NCBI GenBank assembly: GCA_951828515.1 | Contig: OX639992.1 | Span: forward strand, 1,642,561 to 1,706,560 | Direction: 5' to 3' | Origin: an uncultured Poribacteria bacterium | GTDB lineage: Bacteria > Poribacteria > WGA-4E > WGA-3G | Length of the DNA stretch: 64,000 bases | Shown here: positions 1 to 8,520 of the stretch, piece after piece | How the letters are laid out: each line of letters begins with the position of its first letter | Numbering within the stretch: the first letter of the stretch is position 1 | Program-made: the position numbers and the translations under genes | The notes under the pieces: model-generated | Seen by the model: only the letters and a program-made list of their open reading frames with translations | Told to the model about the DNA's origin: nothing | Database searches by the model: none

Positions 1-990
1 ATCATCGCGTGCGCCATTGGTTTAGTTGGCATGTACCTTACTTCCTATCTACCCTATCGGTTCTATGCGAGGTTCGCAAATCTCTTCCTAATACTCGCCT
101 TTATAGGATTATTATTGGTTTTCGTCCCAGGTTTAGGTGCAAGCGTACAAGGTGCGGAAGGCGGTAGATTTAAACGCTGGATTAATATAGGATTGCCTAT
201 CAATTTTCAACCTGTTGAATTTGCGAAAATAGCGTTGGTTATGCATGTAGCAAATTTCATAAGCCGTAACCCAGAACGTGTCAAGAGTTTTTTCAACGGT
301 GTACTTCCGAATATCTTAATTGTAGGTGCCGCTTTTGGTCTTGTATACATCCAACCAGATTTTGGTTCGGCGTTCTTATTGGTAGTAACCGTCTGTATCG
401 TGCTATTTGTCGGCGGTATGCGTATCTGGCACGTGCTAACACTCGCCGGCGCGGGGGGAGGCGCCCTCACTTTGCTCATCGTTCGGGATTCGTATAAACT
501 AAAGCGGCTCATGGATTACATGGCAATGTTGAAATCCCCAGATGCGACGAGCTATCACTTAACACGTTCACTGGATGCCCTCGAAAGCGGCGGACTCCTC
601 GGTTTAGGAATCGATAGCAGTCTTCAGAAAATATCACGTCTTCCCTATCCACACACAGATTTTATTTTCGCAGTCTTAGGTGAGGAATTCGGGTTTATCG
701 GGGCAGTGACGGTGACGCTTATTTTCATGCTTTTTGTATGGCGAGGACTCCATATTGCCCGGCACGCGAATGATCTATTCGCTTCTTTACTTGCCACCGG
801 AATTACGGCACTCATCGGTCTCCAAGCATTCATTAACATCGGTGTTGTGACAGGCTTGTTGCCAACAAAAGGGATCACATTACCGTTTATTAGCTACGGC
901 GGCTCATCAATCGTTCTAAGTCTGGTCAGCGTCGGGATACTTTTGAATGTATCACGTAGCAGCAGTAAAGCGCAGACTGATTCCAATTGA
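1..990 (+). CDS. ftsW: FtsW, SEDS-family peptidoglycan polymerase (5' end outside window)
   Basis: The frame is open to the first base, so the gene starts upstream and its first membrane helices are missing. The product is a multi-pass inner-membrane SEDS protein that polymerises septal glycan from lipid II together with a class B PBP. Visible SEDS motifs are QPVEFAK in the first third, LPYPHTDFIFAVLGEE in the middle and GITLPFISYGGSS near the end, with alternating hydrophobic segments. The placement directly before murG and murC, in a cluster ending in ftsZ, favours FtsW over RodA. A small inverted repeat (AATGAG/CTCATT) lies just after the stop codon. Confidence 0.93.
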   Translation: MIACAIGLVGMYLTSYLPYRFYARFANLFLILAFIGLLLVFVPGLGASVQGAEGGRFKRWINIGLPINFQPVEFAKIALVMHVANFISRNPERVKSFFNGVLPNILIVGAAFGLVYIQPDFGSAFLLVVTVCIVLFVGGMRIWHVLTLAGAGGGALTLLIVRDSYKLKRLMDYMAMLKSPDATSYHLTRSLDALESGGLLGLGIDSSLQKISRLPYPHTDFIFAVLGEEFGFIGAVTVTLIFMLFVWRGLHIARHANDLFASLLATGITALIGLQAFINIGVVTGLLPTKGITLPFISYGGSSIVLSLVSVGILLNVSRSSSKAQTDSN

Positions 991-1134
991 AATGAGTGTC
1001 TCATTTAGTGAGAACGAATAAAAGAAACTGACAAATCGAAAATCAAAACGCCAAACCTGAAACGAAGTGGAAGGGTTTTTGTTTAAGAAACGCCCAAGCA
1101 AAAACGGTGTTTCTTCAACGCTACGGAACGGAAT

Positions 1135-2460
1135 ATGAAACCTCAGATGCATTCTATCGAACCTCAAGGAAAATTAAAAAATTCTAAGCGTTACGATAGA
1201 AATTTATCAAAAACCGACGACCCCAGCTTACTGACACTGCAACAGCGTGCAACAGACAAAAAAATCGTTATCGCTGGTGGTGGAACAGGCGGGCATATCT
1301 ATCCCGCGATTGGTATCGCCCAAGCACTGCAACGCTTGGATACTACAGTAGACATTGCATTCATCGGTGGTTCGGACAAATTGGAATCAACGCTTGTTCC
1401 AGAACATGGGTTCCGTTTCTTGCCCATTTCGGTTGCTGGGTTTCCGCGTCGCCTCACTTTACAGTGGTTACCAACCATCTGGAAGGCATTTCATGGACTT
1501 ATCCAGTCATTGCGATATATGAAGGAGTTGAAACCAGACGTTGTTATAGGAACGGGGGGATATGTTTCAGGTCCGGTTCTGTTAGCCGGTCTTCTGTGCA
1601 AAATTCCAATTGCTATCCAAGAACAGAATGCTTCTGTTGGCTTAACGAACGCTATATTGGCACGATGGGCGGATGTCGCCTACCTTGCCATGGAATCGGT
1701 TCGCGAGAACAATTCGTTCCGACGAACCACAAATATAGAGATAACAGGAAATCCTATTCGTCCTGCAATCACCACATTCCCAAGATGCGAGGAGACCTAC
1801 AGAAGGTTCGGATTGCACCCAGAACGGAAAACTATTTTTGTGATGGGCGGCAGTCAGGGTGCCCATGCTATCAATGAAGCGATTGTAGCAGCACTACCAC
1901 ATTTAGTCGAATATGCCGACCAGCTCCAGATCGTCCATCAAACTGGTGCAATGGAAGTAGAAAAGGTTCAAACGGCGTATGACCGGATACTCGCTTCGCA
2001 TCGAACCCTCAACTCGATTCCGACACAAGACAACAAAGCACGAGTTGAAGGTTCGGGATTCCTATATTGTGTCAAACCTTTCTTTGATACTGTCGAGGAA
2101 ATCTATAGCATCGCAGACGTCATGGTGTGCAGAGCCGGAGGAATGACGATCGCCGAGGTAACCGCATGTGGTATCCCCGCAATTTTCATACCCTTACCCT
2201 CGCAAACCGGAAACAATCAAGTCTTAAACGCTCACACTGTTGCAGAAGAGGGTGCGGCTGTTGTTCTTGAACAAGATGACTTCACAGTAGAGGTATTGGT
2301 TAAAAACCTAACGAACATGACCATGGACGGAAATACGCATGAACAGATGGTAACGGCAAGCCGAGCACTCGGTAAACCGCATGCCAGCGATGACATTGCC
2401 GAGTCGATTCTCTCAAGAATGGTAATCAGCAATCAGTTATCGGTTAAAAGAGAGCTGTGA
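1135..2460 (+). CDS. murG: MurG, lipid II-forming GlcNAc transferase
   Basis: MurG adds GlcNAc from UDP-GlcNAc to lipid I on the inner face of the membrane, giving lipid II. The family signature IVIAGGGTGGHIYPA is at residues 44-58, GGSQGAH in mid-protein, and the UDP-sugar site CRAGGMTIAEVTACGIPAI near the C-terminus. At 441 residues it is about 80 longer than usual; part of this is a 43-residue N-terminal tail before the first strand. That tail contains the sequence CAAGGAAAATTAAAAA, which elsewhere in the window sits directly before start codons. The true start may therefore be downstream, but no ATG or GTG lies closer. The C-terminal residues after the GT fold are also unusual. Confidence 0.93.
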   Translation: MKPQMHSIEPQGKLKNSKRYDRNLSKTDDPSLLTLQQRATDKKIVIAGGGTGGHIYPAIGIAQALQRLDTTVDIAFIGGSDKLESTLVPEHGFRFLPISVAGFPRRLTLQWLPTIWKAFHGLIQSLRYMKELKPDVVIGTGGYVSGPVLLAGLLCKIPIAIQEQNASVGLTNAILARWADVAYLAMESVRENNSFRRTTNIEITGNPIRPAITTFPRCEETYRRFGLHPERKTIFVMGGSQGAHAINEAIVAALPHLVEYADQLQIVHQTGAMEVEKVQTAYDRILASHRTLNSIPTQDNKARVEGSGFLYCVKPFFDTVEEIYSIADVMVCRAGGMTIAEVTACGIPAIFIPLPSQTGNNQVLNAHTVAEEGAAVVLEQDDFTVEVLVKNLTNMTMDGNTHEQMVTASRALGKPHASDDIAESILSRMVISNQLSVKREL

Positions 2461-2558
2461 TTGTAGGACTACCCCTGTGGCTGCCCAACACCTCTTTCAA
2501 CTGACTGTTAACAACTGTTCTCACTACGAAGCATGATAACTATTCTTCTGGCTGCTAT

Positions 2559-2694
2559 TATAGTAAAACCCATAATTAAGTTTACACTCTGTAATGCGGC
2601 GAGGTTAGGGGGAAACGCCCTATCAAAAACACCTCGCCAGCAATGTGGGTTTTGTGTTTTCAAGAGCGTGCAGATATTTTCGGGCTTTACTATA
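2559..2694 (+). repeat. MITE-1 copy, long form
   Basis: Terminal inverted repeats TATAGTAAAACCC and GGGCTTTACTATA bound a 136-bp element. In the centre is a palindrome built on GCGAGGTT/AACCTCGC, interrupted here by a roughly 20-bp insert (GGGAAACGCCCTATCAAAAA). Seven other copies occur in the window. There is no coding capacity. Confidence 0.9.
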
Positions 2695-2736
2695 AAACCG
2701 TACAAGTTACAGAAAACTATCAACCGGATCGGTAAC

Positions 2737-2756
2737 CCGCCTGTAATGGAAGGCGG
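2737..2756 (+). promoter_or_regulatory. Hairpin in murC leader
   Basis: CCGCCT and AGGCGG pair perfectly around the 8-nt loop GTAATGGA, 24 bp before the murC start. A related hairpin (CTGCCT/AGGCAG, loop beginning GTAATGGA) lies before the oxidoreductase gene at 61755. It could be a repeat or a leader structure. Confidence 0.4.
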
Positions 2757-2779
2757 TCAGAGGAGCCATAATTAAAAAG

Positions 2780-4144
2780 ATGTTTGGAAAAACACGACAT
2801 ATTCATATCATCGGTATCGGAGGCGCCGGATTAAGCGGCATCACTGAGATCCTGCTGGATCTCGGATTCCACGTAACAGGCTCAGATATCCGCAAATCAT
2901 ATACCACGGAACACTTGCGTGGACGAGGAGCAACTATCTATTATGAGCATGCCGCATCACACATACAAGGTGCCGATGTCGTCGTTTTTTCCCCCGCTAT
3001 TCCGCCCGAAAATCCAGAACTCCTCGCTGCAGAAAAGCAGAAAATTCCAATTGTTAGAGGCGCGGAGATGTTAAACGAAATCACTCGAATGCGCTACAGT
3101 GTTGCCGTCAGCGGAACACACGGAAAAACAACTACAACAGCTATGACTGCGACAGTCCTTGCCAGTCTTGATCCGACAGTTGTCGTGGGTGGGAAACTCA
3201 TGAATGGCAGTCACGCTCGAAGTGGCGAAGGCAATGTTATGGTAATCGAAGCAGATGAGGCGTACGGTTCAATTGAGATGTTTTATCCAACTGTTGCTGT
3301 TGTTACGTCAGTTGATGCTGACCATCTGGATTATTACAATAGCATTGACGAGATTGGTGAAACCTTTCTCAAATTCACCAATAAAGTTCCCTTCTACGGC
3401 ACGGCAGTTCTCTGCTTGGATGCCGAGAACATTCAAAGTTTTATCCCTCGGGTTAAAAAGCGTTATATTACCTACGGACTTGAGACGCGAGCGGATTTGA
3501 TCGCTGAAGGTATTACCGTGGAAGGTCCCACATCTCGTTACCGAGTTCGCAAAAATGGACACCTATATGGCGAAATTCACCTTAAAATGCCGGGTCGCCA
3601 TAATATTTCTAATTCTTTGGCAGCAATAGCCGTTGGACTTGAACTTGATATTCCTTTCGATCAAATTCGGGAGAGTCTTGAGTCATTTCAGGGTGTACAT
3701 CGTCGCTTTGAAATACTTGGTGAAGTTAACAACATCATTGTCGTTGACGATTATGCACACAATCCAGCAAAGTTGAAAGCCGCATTGAGCGGTGCGCGCG
3801 ACGGATATAAGCGTCGTATTGTCGCCGTTTTTCAACCGCATCGATACCAACGCGTCAGAGATTTAGCAGATGAGTTCTCTCGCTCTTTTTATCAAGCAGA
3901 TGTCCTCATTGTCACCTCAATCTACAGTGCGGGTGAGGCACCTATTGAAAACGTCACGGCTGAAAAATTGGCAGCAGCGATACAATCACACGGACATCGC
4001 CACGTTTACTATGTGCCAGACACAGATGAAATTCCGGACGTTCTGATGAAAATAACACAACCAGAAGACATTGTCATTACGTTGGGGGCAGGGGACATCA
4101 GTAAAGTAGGACACGAGTTCTTAAATAGACTTCAGGCAGAATAG
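2780..4144 (+). CDS. murC: MurC, UDP-MurNAc--L-alanine ligase
   Basis: This cytoplasmic ATP-dependent ligase adds L-Ala to UDP-MurNAc, the first step of the stem peptide. The N-terminal Rossmann motif HIIGIGGAGLSG is at about residues 9-20. The ATP-binding P-loop GTHGKTTT is at 112-119, and the Mur-ligase central and C-terminal motifs HNISNSLAA and DDYAHNP follow. The 454-residue length is normal. The ATG at 2780 fits the family N-terminus but the leader (TTAAAAAG) has no strong Shine-Dalgarno site. A mobile repeat separates it from murG, so it may have its own promoter. Confidence 0.95.
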   Translation: MFGKTRHIHIIGIGGAGLSGITEILLDLGFHVTGSDIRKSYTTEHLRGRGATIYYEHAASHIQGADVVVFSPAIPPENPELLAAEKQKIPIVRGAEMLNEITRMRYSVAVSGTHGKTTTTAMTATVLASLDPTVVVGGKLMNGSHARSGEGNVMVIEADEAYGSIEMFYPTVAVVTSVDADHLDYYNSIDEIGETFLKFTNKVPFYGTAVLCLDAENIQSFIPRVKKRYITYGLETRADLIAEGITVEGPTSRYRVRKNGHLYGEIHLKMPGRHNISNSLAAIAVGLELDIPFDQIRESLESFQGVHRRFEILGEVNNIIVVDDYAHNPAKLKAALSGARDGYKRRIVAVFQPHRYQRVRDLADEFSRSFYQADVLIVTSIYSAGEAPIENVTAEKLAAAIQSHGHRHVYYVPDTDEIPDVLMKITQPEDIVITLGAGDISKVGHEFLNRLQAE

Positions 4145-4248
4145 CCATTAGCAGTCAGCAGTCAGAAAGAGAACCTTGTGGCAGGCATCAAAAGTATTAC
4201 TGCCACAAATCCCTGAAAGCCGAAGGAAACCGACAGCCGACAGCCATT

Positions 4249-5286
4249 ATGATGTGGATTCAATTGACTTCAAATCAACAACTCACCCTTACAGGTCCAA
4301 GGGAAGCCGGAAAAAGGTCTTCATTCTTTGGTAAAAAGCGGAATAGATATACACGGCAGACTTCAATGCCTGCGCGACGGCTTGGCAAACACCCGAACGC
4401 CAAAATATACATCTGGCGGCGTATCATTCTCGCCATTGCGGTTATAGTTACATTATCGTTTGCAGGAAAAATCGTCCTCAGTTTTTTTAGTGCTGAGTAT
4501 GTTTCACTTGAACTTTCAGGAAATATACACTATACTGATGTACAAATCTATGATGTATTAGGTGAAAAGTTAGAAAATATCGTCACTGATTCCGAAAAAC
4601 AAACAGCTGACTATCTAAAGGAAAACTTGAGCTACATTAAAGAGGTACATGTCGTTAAACATGTGATGAAGCGGATACTCACTATTGAAGTCACTGAACG
4701 CGAACCTTTTGCTCTCCTGGGGTTTGGTAATGTCTCGCAAACTTCTCAAGCGCACATGTTCAGCGTACAAACGTTAGGTAATAAATCATCCACTATAAGT
4801 GCGCTACTCGATAGTGATGTTTCATTTTTTCTGGTAGATAGCGAAGGACATGTGTTAAAAAATATAGAGGTTGAGGAAACAGGTCAATGGAGATCTGAAG
4901 GGATACCTGAAGCAATGGCGATACTTCTGGTAATGAGCAATGAACTCCCGAGAATTGGTACTACTGTTGAGAGAAGTGAGGTCAAATTGGGATTAGAGGT
5001 TTTAAAGACCGCCATACTTCAGGAACCAGCACTTGCAGCAAAAATACGGATTATTGACGCGAGTGACTCCCAAAAAACTAAGATACAGATTGATGCGCTG
5101 CCTGTACCAGTATGGTTTGCTGGAGACGCCATCGAATCTGGGCTTTATCATATTGCCCTGCTTCTAAAACAGCACAAAACTCGGATCCTTGAACTTATTA
5201 ATGAGATCCCGAGTGCAAGAAAGCCATATCTTGACGTAAGGTACCAAGATGCACTCTACTTGGGGGGTTATACCAAAAGCGAGTAA
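4249..5286 (+). CDS. ftsQ: FtsQ/DivIB-type cell division protein
   Basis: Bitopic inner-membrane divisome protein. A basic cytoplasmic tail of about 55 residues precedes one membrane helix (about residues 57-80). A periplasmic POTRA-like segment (VSLELSGNIHYTDVQIYDVL, from about 85) and an FtsQ-type beta domain follow. Sequence identity in this family is low, so the call rests on topology, the POTRA start and the position between murC and ftsA. The usual murB and ddl genes are missing from this position. The upstream gap contains the CAGTCAGC-type tract seen in other leaders of this window. Confidence 0.85.
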   Translation: MMWIQLTSNQQLTLTGPREAGKRSSFFGKKRNRYTRQTSMPARRLGKHPNAKIYIWRRIILAIAVIVTLSFAGKIVLSFFSAEYVSLELSGNIHYTDVQIYDVLGEKLENIVTDSEKQTADYLKENLSYIKEVHVVKHVMKRILTIEVTEREPFALLGFGNVSQTSQAHMFSVQTLGNKSSTISALLDSDVSFFLVDSEGHVLKNIEVEETGQWRSEGIPEAMAILLVMSNELPRIGTTVERSEVKLGLEVLKTAILQEPALAAKIRIIDASDSQKTKIQIDALPVPVWFAGDAIESGLYHIALLLKQHKTRILELINEIPSARKPYLDVRYQDALYLGGYTKSE

Positions 5287-5372
5287 CCTTATCTATAAGG
5301 ACCTACAGAATGCTCCACACCTGTTTACGGTTTCCTTTGATATCTAAAGAAGAAGGAGGTGAAAATATTTAA

Positions 5373-6599
5373 ATGCCAAAACAAAATATTATCGCAGGAC
5401 TTGATATCGGTTCGAGCAAAATTTCGGTAGTTGTTGGGAATACGCTGCACGGGGGTACCCAAAAAATAGGAATTATCGGTGTTGGTCACGCGCCTTCCGA
5501 AGGACTCCGCAGGGGAGTCGTCGTTGACATCAACCAAACAGCCGAGGCCATCCGTAAAGCCATCTCCAGTGCTGAATTGATGGCAGGCGTAAAAATAGAC
5601 TCCGTCTGCGTCGGTATTTCCGGTGAACATGTTACTGGGCAAACGTCCCATGGGGTTGTTTCCGTCGCAAATACTGAGATTTCAGAGGAGGATGTTGACC
5701 GAGCGATGATAGCGGCGAAGGCAATCTCGATTCCCGCGGACAGGGAGATACTGCATGTAATCCAACAGAATTTCGTCGTTGATGCCCAGAGTCGTATTAG
5801 AGAACCTATCGGTATGTCTGGCGCGCGTCTTGAAGCTTACGCCTATATCATTACAGGTGGCACAACGGCTATTCAAAATTTGCTTAACAGTATCGAAAAA
5901 GCAGGCGTACCTATAGTTGAAACACTTGTCGCTGCCCCTCTCGCAGCCACACAAGCTACCATCTCAAAGGATGAGCGTGAAGTTGGGATCGCACTTGTTG
6001 ACATTGGTGATGGAACAACTGAAATTATCGTTTACAAAGAGGACTCGATCGAACATACAGCAGTAATTCCTGTCGGAGGACAGCACGTTACCAACGATAT
6101 CGCGCAATACTTAAAAGTCACACTTCCAGAAGCGGAGGAACTTAAACTTCACCGCGGCTGTGCTTGGACAGAATTAGTGGATCCCGATGAGGTTAGATCT
6201 ATTCCAGTCGCGAGTGATTCAACGCCACCGCGTTTCATCGACCGGATTGAACTTGCTCAAATTATCGAGTACCGTATGGCTGAAATTTTGGATGCAATCG
6301 GTGACGAATTAGGTGATATTCCGCTTCCAGGCGGACTCGTGCTCACTGGTGGTACCGCACTCATGGACGGTTTGCAAGAACTCGCTGAAGCGATGCTTCA
6401 GTTGCGCGTCCAGATCGGATACCCGCGTGGCTTGCAAGGCTTGACCGACCGAGTGAACCATCCAATGTACTCCACAGGAATCGGGCTCGCTCTTTACGGC
6501 GAGACTTTGCGGCAGTTAGAACGTGAACACGACGCACGCCACGGAGGGAATGCATTTGGATCACTCCTGCAACGCGTCAAAGAATGGTTCGGATATTAA
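5373..6599 (+). CDS. ftsA: FtsA, actin-like Z-ring membrane anchor
   Basis: An ATP-binding actin-fold protein that tethers FtsZ to the membrane and recruits the divisome. The phosphate-1 loop GLDIGSSKISVVVG is at about residues 9-22, the SHS2/1C domain region follows, and the second phosphate loop VDIGDGTTEI and adenosine motif LTGGTALMDGL are in the second half. The C-terminus ends in a short amphipathic helix (LLQRVKEWFGY), the expected membrane-targeting sequence. A strong GAAGGAGGTG ribosome site precedes the ATG. Length (408) is normal. Confidence 0.95.
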   Translation: MPKQNIIAGLDIGSSKISVVVGNTLHGGTQKIGIIGVGHAPSEGLRRGVVVDINQTAEAIRKAISSAELMAGVKIDSVCVGISGEHVTGQTSHGVVSVANTEISEEDVDRAMIAAKAISIPADREILHVIQQNFVVDAQSRIREPIGMSGARLEAYAYIITGGTTAIQNLLNSIEKAGVPIVETLVAAPLAATQATISKDEREVGIALVDIGDGTTEIIVYKEDSIEHTAVIPVGGQHVTNDIAQYLKVTLPEAEELKLHRGCAWTELVDPDEVRSIPVASDSTPPRFIDRIELAQIIEYRMAEILDAIGDELGDIPLPGGLVLTGGTALMDGLQELAEAMLQLRVQIGYPRGLQGLTDRVNHPMYSTGIGLALYGETLRQLEREHDARHGGNAFGSLLQRVKEWFGY

Positions 6600-6657
6600 G
6601 CGTCTTGTGCCCTATTGAATAGGACGAACCCCACTCATGCCAAACTTGCCGCAACGC

Positions 6658-6686
6658 TTGACTTAACTTGGCTAATAGCGTATAAT
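6658..6686 (+). promoter_or_regulatory. Sigma-70-type promoter for ftsZ
   Basis: TTGACT at 6658-6663 and TATAAT at 6681-6686 with a 17-bp spacer. It lies after the ftsA stop and gives ftsZ its own promoter with a leader of about 230 nt. The rest of the 324-bp ftsA-ftsZ gap holds a CAGTCAGC-type tract (about 6755-6780) and the mini-ORF described separately. Confidence 0.75.
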
Positions 6687-6887
6687 TTAATGTAAAAAAG
6701 CGAATTCATGAAAGTTATTAAGGAACCTCGGTCCGGAGATAGAGGCTGAAAAGAAGCAATCAACAGTCAGCAATCAGCAAAAAGGCCTTCGTTAAACGAA
6801 AACCTCTTCTACTGACGGAGAACCGAAAGGATTTTTGAAAAAAAAATCCGACCTGACCGCTGACGGCTAATATAAGGAGGAATTAGG

Positions 6888-6914
6888 TTGCTGTGTCCTT
6901 GTTATAGTAACTGA
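6888..6914 (+). promoter_or_regulatory. Possible 8-codon leader ORF before ftsZ
   Basis: The only good Shine-Dalgarno in the ftsZ leader, AAGGAGG at about 6874-6880, is more than 40 nt from the ftsZ ATG. It is correctly placed for a TTG-started mini-ORF (MLCPCYSN, stop TGA at 6912-6914) that ends 8 nt before ftsZ. Either translation is coupled through this mini-ORF or the site is fortuitous. Confidence 0.35.
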
Positions 6915-6922
6915 AATCCAAG

Positions 6923-8191
6923 ATGATAGAATTTGAACAGGAAGAATTTGAAAGTCTACGCGCAAAAATTAAAGTTATTGGGATCGGTGGAGCAGGTGGA
7001 AACGCTGTGAAACGTATGATTGAAGCAGGACTTACCGGCATAGAATTTTACGCCGTCAATACTGACCAACAAGCACTTGTGACCTGCCGCGGTGCCACCC
7101 AAATCCAGATTGGTGTCAACACAACCGAGGGCTTAGGTTCCGGTGCAAATCCCGATATTGGTAGAAAAGCCGCCGAAGAAGACAGAGAACATCTTCAAAC
7201 TATCGTAGAGAACGCAAATATGGTCTTCATCACCGCAGGTATGGGGGGTGGGACTGGTACCGGTGCGGCACCACTCATTGCTACACAAGCAAAAGAACGT
7301 GGTGCACTTACTATCGGAGTCGTGACACGTCCGTTCAACTTTGAGGGGCAACGTCGCGCAGCTACCGCCGAAGAAGGACTTGATGAACTCCGAGCCGCCG
7401 CTGACTCCGTAATTGTTGTACCAAACCAGCGTCTCATTGACACCATGGACAGGAAACTTCCAATCCGAGAAGCATTTCGTATGGGAGACCAGATTCTTTT
7501 ACATGGTGTTAAAAGCATATCCGACATCGTTACTGAATCCGGCGAAATTAACGTTGACTTTGCCGACGTTGAATCCATCATGCGAAACGCAGGGAGCGCA
7601 TTGATGGGCATGGGGCACGCGACAGGAGACAACCGCGCTCAAATTGCCGCAGAACAAGCGATTAGCTCACCTCTCCTTGAGCAAACTAATATTGCCGGTG
7701 CCGTCGGTATGATTGTGAACATCACCGCACCGCCCGATTTCATGATGCACGAACTCGATGATGCTATGGGTGTCATTCAGGATACCGCCCCTGAGGCACA
7801 AATTATCTTTGGACTTGTTTATAAAGATGAATTGGAACTTGGAGATGAAGTCCTTGTCACCGTCATTGCAACAGGGTTTGATAGTGTTATGGAGCAAGCT
7901 CACCAGATCGATGATGACACAGATACCTATCAAAGGCAGCCACAAGGTCTTCCACCAAGTTCCAGCAGGGCGAGACAGAGTACCCCCAGAACGCCGCCAT
8001 CCGATAGCCCGAGGATCCCGGGTCGTGGACGAAGGGCAAATGTCGAACCCCCCGTAGAGGAGGATAAGGCTCCCCAAAACAATCAGCAAAAACCTGCCCG
8101 AGGAAGAGATCAAGGCTCACAGCAGCGTGAAACAGATTGGGAAATTCCTGCTTTTCTGCGCGTTCAAAAAAGACGGGGGAATGATAAATAG
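6923..8191 (+). CDS. ftsZ: FtsZ, tubulin-like division GTPase
   Basis: FtsZ polymerises at mid-cell into the Z-ring. The tubulin signature GGGTGTGAAP is at residues 108-117, with GIGGAGGNAV at 20-29 and the T7-loop region further on. After the core comes a Pro/Arg/Gln-rich variable linker (about residues 325-400). A conserved C-terminal peptide (DWEIPAFLRVQKR) follows, which binds FtsA. The start is set by the family N-terminus; no in-frame upstream start exists. It is the last gene of the dcw cluster here. Confidence 0.97.
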   Translation: MIEFEQEEFESLRAKIKVIGIGGAGGNAVKRMIEAGLTGIEFYAVNTDQQALVTCRGATQIQIGVNTTEGLGSGANPDIGRKAAEEDREHLQTIVENANMVFITAGMGGGTGTGAAPLIATQAKERGALTIGVVTRPFNFEGQRRAATAEEGLDELRAAADSVIVVPNQRLIDTMDRKLPIREAFRMGDQILLHGVKSISDIVTESGEINVDFADVESIMRNAGSALMGMGHATGDNRAQIAAEQAISSPLLEQTNIAGAVGMIVNITAPPDFMMHELDDAMGVIQDTAPEAQIIFGLVYKDELELGDEVLVTVIATGFDSVMEQAHQIDDDTDTYQRQPQGLPPSSSRARQSTPRTPPSDSPRIPGRGRRANVEPPVEEDKAPQNNQQKPARGRDQGSQQRETDWEIPAFLRVQKRRGNDK

Positions 8192-8256
8192 GAACTACCT
8201 CTACACCGACTCCTATCGCTTCTGATTTTTTGACTGTAACTTCTGATTCCCTGATT

Positions 8257-8511
8257 GAGTAAGGAATCGGGGTTAGAAACCCCTCCTACAAAACCTGAGT
8301 AAGGAATCGGGGTTAGAAACCCCTCCTACAAAACCTGAGCAACAGTAAAGGAATCGGGGTTAGAAACCCCTCCTACAAAACCTGAGTAAGGAATCGGGGT
8401 TAGAAACCCCTCCTACAAAACCTGAGTAAAGGAATCGGGGTTAGAAACCCCTCCTACAAAACCTGAGCAACAGTAAAGGAATCGGGGTTAGAAACCCCTC
8501 CTACAAAACCT
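8257..8511 (+). repeat. Six-copy tandem array of REP-like palindrome
   Basis: Six units of 40, 40, 47, 40, 41 and 47 bp. Each carries the palindrome GGGGTTAGAAACCCC followed by TCCTACAAAACCTGAG. Read on the minus strand each unit is GTAG-GAG-palindrome, the layout of REP elements. Length differences come only from small insertions (CAACAGTA) between units. The array ends 10 bp before the next start codon, so it forms the leader of that gene. Confidence 0.92.
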
Positions 8512-8520
8512 GAGGCAACA

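Noticed and set aside
7195..7632. 145-codon minus-strand frame inside ftsZ
   Set aside because: Antisense shadow of a strongly conserved gene; no ribosome site or family match.
8257..8511. CRISPR array
   Set aside because: The units are nearly contiguous with only 0-7 bp differences and no unique spacers, and no cas gene is near.
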